A stretch of 64,000 bases of DNA from Xylocopa sonorina (Eukaryota; Arthropoda; Insecta; Hymenoptera; Apidae), in contig NC_135204.1 in the NCBI RefSeq assembly GCF_050948175.1, positions 9,663,473 through 9,727,472 on the forward strand, read 5' to 3'. The notes below the pieces were generated by a model. That model made no database searches and was not told the origin of the DNA. It saw nothing but the letters and a program-made list of their open reading frames with translations. A program made the position numbers and the translations under genes. This document shows, piece after piece, positions 61,798 to 64,000 of the stretch (the stretch's first letter is position 1; each line of letters opens with the position of its first letter).

Positions 61798-62388
61798 GTG
61801 AGTGTCACTGCTGCCTCACAGATTTTTATCTCAGCTCGTGGTTAACCCCTCCAGGATGTGGATAGACCAGGGGTTGGATAGAGTTCTTAGGATTAGAGGA
61901 GGGTCCTCGTTTGGTTACTACTTTCGCTCTAGATAATCCTCGAGGGGTTAAATAAGAACGTAAATTTACCGATTGGCAGTATCGTTACGTGTATTATCGG
62001 ATTCTGATGAAGAAACGAAAGAATCGCGCGAGGATTAAAATGATACGATACCTTTGATTATTTACTGCTGGGCGTGCACGTTACAAGTAATGCACGAACT
62101 TCTCTCCAGCGTACCGTCGTCGATTCGATCATACTCTGCATGCCCACGTTTCTTCGTTCTTTTTTCTTTTCGAAGCGTTATTTTTTTGCGAGCTCGAAGC
62201 AGCGTTCTTTTGTCCGTATGATTTTATTTGTCTCACTGCACTTAGGAATAGAAAGTACCATTAGAAACGATGGAGATGGCAGAATGATGGGATTAGTCGA
62301 TTGAATGAAATGTAGGAAGGACAGAGATGAGATGGTCGAAAGCGTGAAAGGGGTTGCGAATAACGGTGAAACACACTTTCGGTTGCAG
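61798..62388 (+). other. 591-nt last intron
   Basis: The intron runs from GTGAGT to GTTGCAG ending at 62388, phase 2. It contains the TTAA-bounded inverted-repeat element at 61842-61951. Confidence 0.85.
61842..61951. mobile_element. 110-bp TTAA-bounded inverted-repeat element (MITE-like)
   Basis: The ends are TTAACCCCTC at 61842-61851 and its reverse complement GAGGGGTTAA at 61942-61951. The match continues inward to 15 of 16 bases (a further AGGAT after one mismatch). TTAA at both ends is what a piggyBac-type target duplication leaves, and the C-rich end fits that family. No transposase is present; it would be non-autonomous. A chance palindrome is possible but unlikely at this length. Confidence 0.5.
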
Positions 62389-62602
62389 CACGCCCCCGTT
62401 AGCTGTGGGAACGGGGACGGGAGTCGGCATGGGCATAGGGCCGGACAGCAACACCAGCAACAGCAACGTCTTGTACCACCCTCCGCACCATCATCCTCAG
62501 CACCAGCACGCGGTGGGATCATCAGCAGCGGGAATGGGCCCAACTGTCCCTCAGATTCCAAACCGGACGCCGGGAGTCCTTTGCTGTCCATCTCTGAGGT
62601 GA
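62389..62602 (+). CDS. ss: spineless terminal exon (frame from main splice)
   Basis: It completes codon 829 (His) and encodes residues 830-899, then TGA at 62600-62602. The frame set by the best acceptor (AG at 62387-62388) gives a Gly-rich start, then SNTSNSNVLYHPPHHHPQ and VGSSAAGMGPTVPQIPNRT, which look coding by codon choice. The last ten residues (GVLCCPSLR end) look less so. The next frame ends SPLLSISEVTNTLLNQ before TAA at 62623-62625, which reads like a genuine C-terminal motif. An AG at 62401-62402 would give that frame, as would a one-base indel near 62565. The true C-terminus is therefore open. Confidence 0.7.
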
Positions 62603-62755
62603 CTAACACCCTGCTCAACCAATAATCTCTTGGTGGCCTCAGCGTCGCTTCGTTTTGCCGATCAAGGTATCCTTAATCGTACGATTATTTCATTACAATT
62701 GCGTATACTAAACTTTTATTCTCTCGTAACGCGATCTTCTCGTTTACTGTTCCAG

Positions 62756-62855
62756 ATATCTCGGAGGAGACTGTTCCACCGAGGCAGATCACAAAACGCG
62801 TGACTGTACCATACAGATAATACCGGTTAAAGCTGTTAAGAGTGCTCTCGTATAG
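62756..62855 (+). CDS. ss: candidate extra terminal exon
   Basis: A donor-like GAG/GTGACT at 62599 lies inside the terminal exon just before its stop. A good acceptor (pyrimidine tract, TTCCAG) ends at 62755. Joining them keeps phase 2, makes an Arg codon and adds a 32-codon extension beginning YLGGDCSTEADHKTRDCTIQ, ending at TAG 62853-62855. I do not recognise the added peptide. It may be an alternative 3' end or chance. Confidence 0.3.
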
Positions 62856-63518
62856 CGCTGTAACATAACATACTCATTACATTATTATGTGTATGTACGC
62901 CTGATTACGTTCATTCGTCCGTATTGTTAAGTTAGCACGAGAGTTCACCAAGTCTCCCGTTCGTCGATCGTGAAAGCTAACGACTACGGAGGTCCTTATA
63001 CTTGTCTAAGTACGTACTATATTGTCGAGATAAAGCCAAGCGGGCGAGGATCTCGAGTAAAGATGAACGTTTATCATTCGCTTGGAAAGCGATGGGAAAC
63101 GATAGGAAATTTCTGCGAGCCGAAAGATTGTAATTAAGTAAAGGTACGTTTTGTAATTAACATATCATTTGCAGTGTGGCTACGCGTGTCTCTTTGGCTC
63201 TGATCGTACCTACGATCAACCGTAACAAATTTCTTCGATTTCCTATAATTATTAGAAACACACAGATCTCTGCCTTCCATGAAATTTTCCTCAGACAAAC
63301 ATTTGAATCGTTCCGATGTCAAAGAGATACGCCAGCCAGATTCGCGTCCTCCATCATTCGTACGAAGAGAAGAGTAATCAATCGAGGAGCACAAAACACG
63401 AATCGCCTCGATCGTGATACGAGAAACGCAACACACACGGAATTTAGTTTTTTAATTAGGCCTGCGTATATTGTGTGATCGTGCTGTACGTACTATCGTT
63501 GCTTTCTTTCTTTCTTTT

Positions 63519-63614
63519 TTAACCCCTTGCGGTCCGGTATAATCGATATGAGATTGCGGAATATTCTCAAGACGCAGAGGGTGCAGGGTGCTGGCTCGGC
63601 TCGCAAGGGGTTAA
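63519..63614. mobile_element. 96-bp TTAA-bounded inverted-repeat element (MITE-like)
   Basis: TTAACCCCTTGCG at 63519-63531 pairs with CGCAAGGGGTTAA at 63602-63614, 13 of 13 bases. A further CCG match lies inward after two mismatches. Both ends are TTAA, as with piggyBac-type target sites. It has no coding capacity. The first eight terminal bases (TTAACCCC) match the element in the last intron. Confidence 0.5.
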
Positions 63615-64000
63615 TCGTGTCATTGCGTTCGTGCGTGTAATCATTTTTTTAAATGGAGTACACATGATTCTGTGATATGTGTTAGGTAATTTAAAGTGCG
63701 GTATTCTTCTAAAAGGTATTTAAGATTCGCGCATGTGAAGTTTCATTTCTTTACAAAAATCGAAGGAAACTAAGTAGATAGGCGTCCACGTTTGCCGCAC
63801 TTCTTAACGAGGAATCGAATTATGTACGCGCTCGAGAAACATTCCATTCCACGTTCCGTAACCCTGACTAGATGGACCAAAGTGTACGTACTATCCATGG
63901 CAATACATTAATTATAAACATTCTTCGCGCACTTCTATGCATCATCATCTAAAAAATAATTCGATTCCTGGATCACACACGGTTTTGCGTTTTTCTATCG

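Larger units (their letters stand above)
1162..62602 (+). other. ss: spineless gene, coding span (5' partial)
   Basis: Nine coding exons join in phase into one bHLH-PAS protein of 899 residues, plus a missing N-terminus. The exons are 1162-1352, 41087-41205, 50668-50757, 58343-58552, 59664-59958, 60028-60169, 60243-60710, 60826-61797 and 62389-62602. All introns are GT-AG, with phases 1,0,0,0,1,2,2,2 in order. The bHLH, PAS-A and PAS-B blocks match insect Spineless and vertebrate AhR in order and spacing. In flies Spineless dimerises with Tango (ARNT) and sets antennal and distal leg identity, bristle size, dendrite form and R7 photoreceptor choice; that is family knowledge, not visible here. 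The first coding exon must end in two bases of a Ser-type codon (phase 2), and I did not find it in 1-1161. The exact 3' end is uncertain (see the terminal exon). Confidence 0.96.
62603..64000 (+). other. presumptive 3' UTR and downstream DNA
   Basis: AT-richer than the introns and without a recognisable gene. No AATAAA is seen; GATAAA near 63031 and TATAAA near 63914 are weak variants. The cleavage site may therefore lie beyond the window. It contains the candidate extra exon at 62756-62855 and a TTAA-bounded element at 63519-63614. Confidence 0.5.

Noticed and set aside
1..64000. CRISPR arrays, bacterial operons, viral or transposase genes
   Set aside because: None seen. Splicing, tRNA structure and protein content show insect nuclear DNA with a single gene.

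Overview
The window holds nearly all of one insect gene on the + strand: spineless (ss), the arthropod orthologue of the aryl hydrocarbon receptor (AhR), a bHLH-PAS transcription factor. The bHLH domain, both PAS domains and the Gln/Ala/His-rich C-terminal region are all present and are joined by GT-AG introns whose phases agree. From the first complete codon in the window (Leu at 1163-1165) to the first stop (62600-62602) the joined exons encode 899 residues. The short first coding exon, with the start codon, lies upstream of the window. Protein similarity, intron sizes and CpG-rich noncoding DNA point to an insect, plausibly a hymenopteran. The species cannot be named from sequence alone.

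Layout: 1-1161, end of the upstream intron; 1162-1352, bHLH exon; 1353-41086, a 39.7-kb intron with no recognisable gene but many GA/CT microsatellites, purine-skewed tracts, hairpins and AT-rich homeodomain-type clusters; 41087-41205, linker exon; 41206-50667, a 9.5-kb intron; 50668-50757, start of PAS-A; 50758-58342, a 7.6-kb intron; 58343-58552, rest of PAS-A; then five exons within about 3 kb (59664-62602) for the PAS-A end, PAS-B and the C-terminal region. Numbering below ('residue n') counts from Leu 1163 as residue 1.

The main surprise is in the 7.6-kb intron. An AT-rich island (about 57170-58340) carries three identical 72-nt initiator tRNA-Met genes, two antisense and one sense to ss. 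A second group of observations concerns the 3' end. The last exon is open in two frames that both look partly coding, an extra acceptor lies 14 nt downstream of the first, and a further small exon (62756-62855) is possible. Two short TTAA-bounded inverted-repeat elements resembling piggyBac-type MITEs sit in the last intron and in the presumptive 3' UTR.

No other protein-coding gene is supported. The many other open frames have no recognisable domain and are expected by chance in this GC- and CpG-rich DNA.
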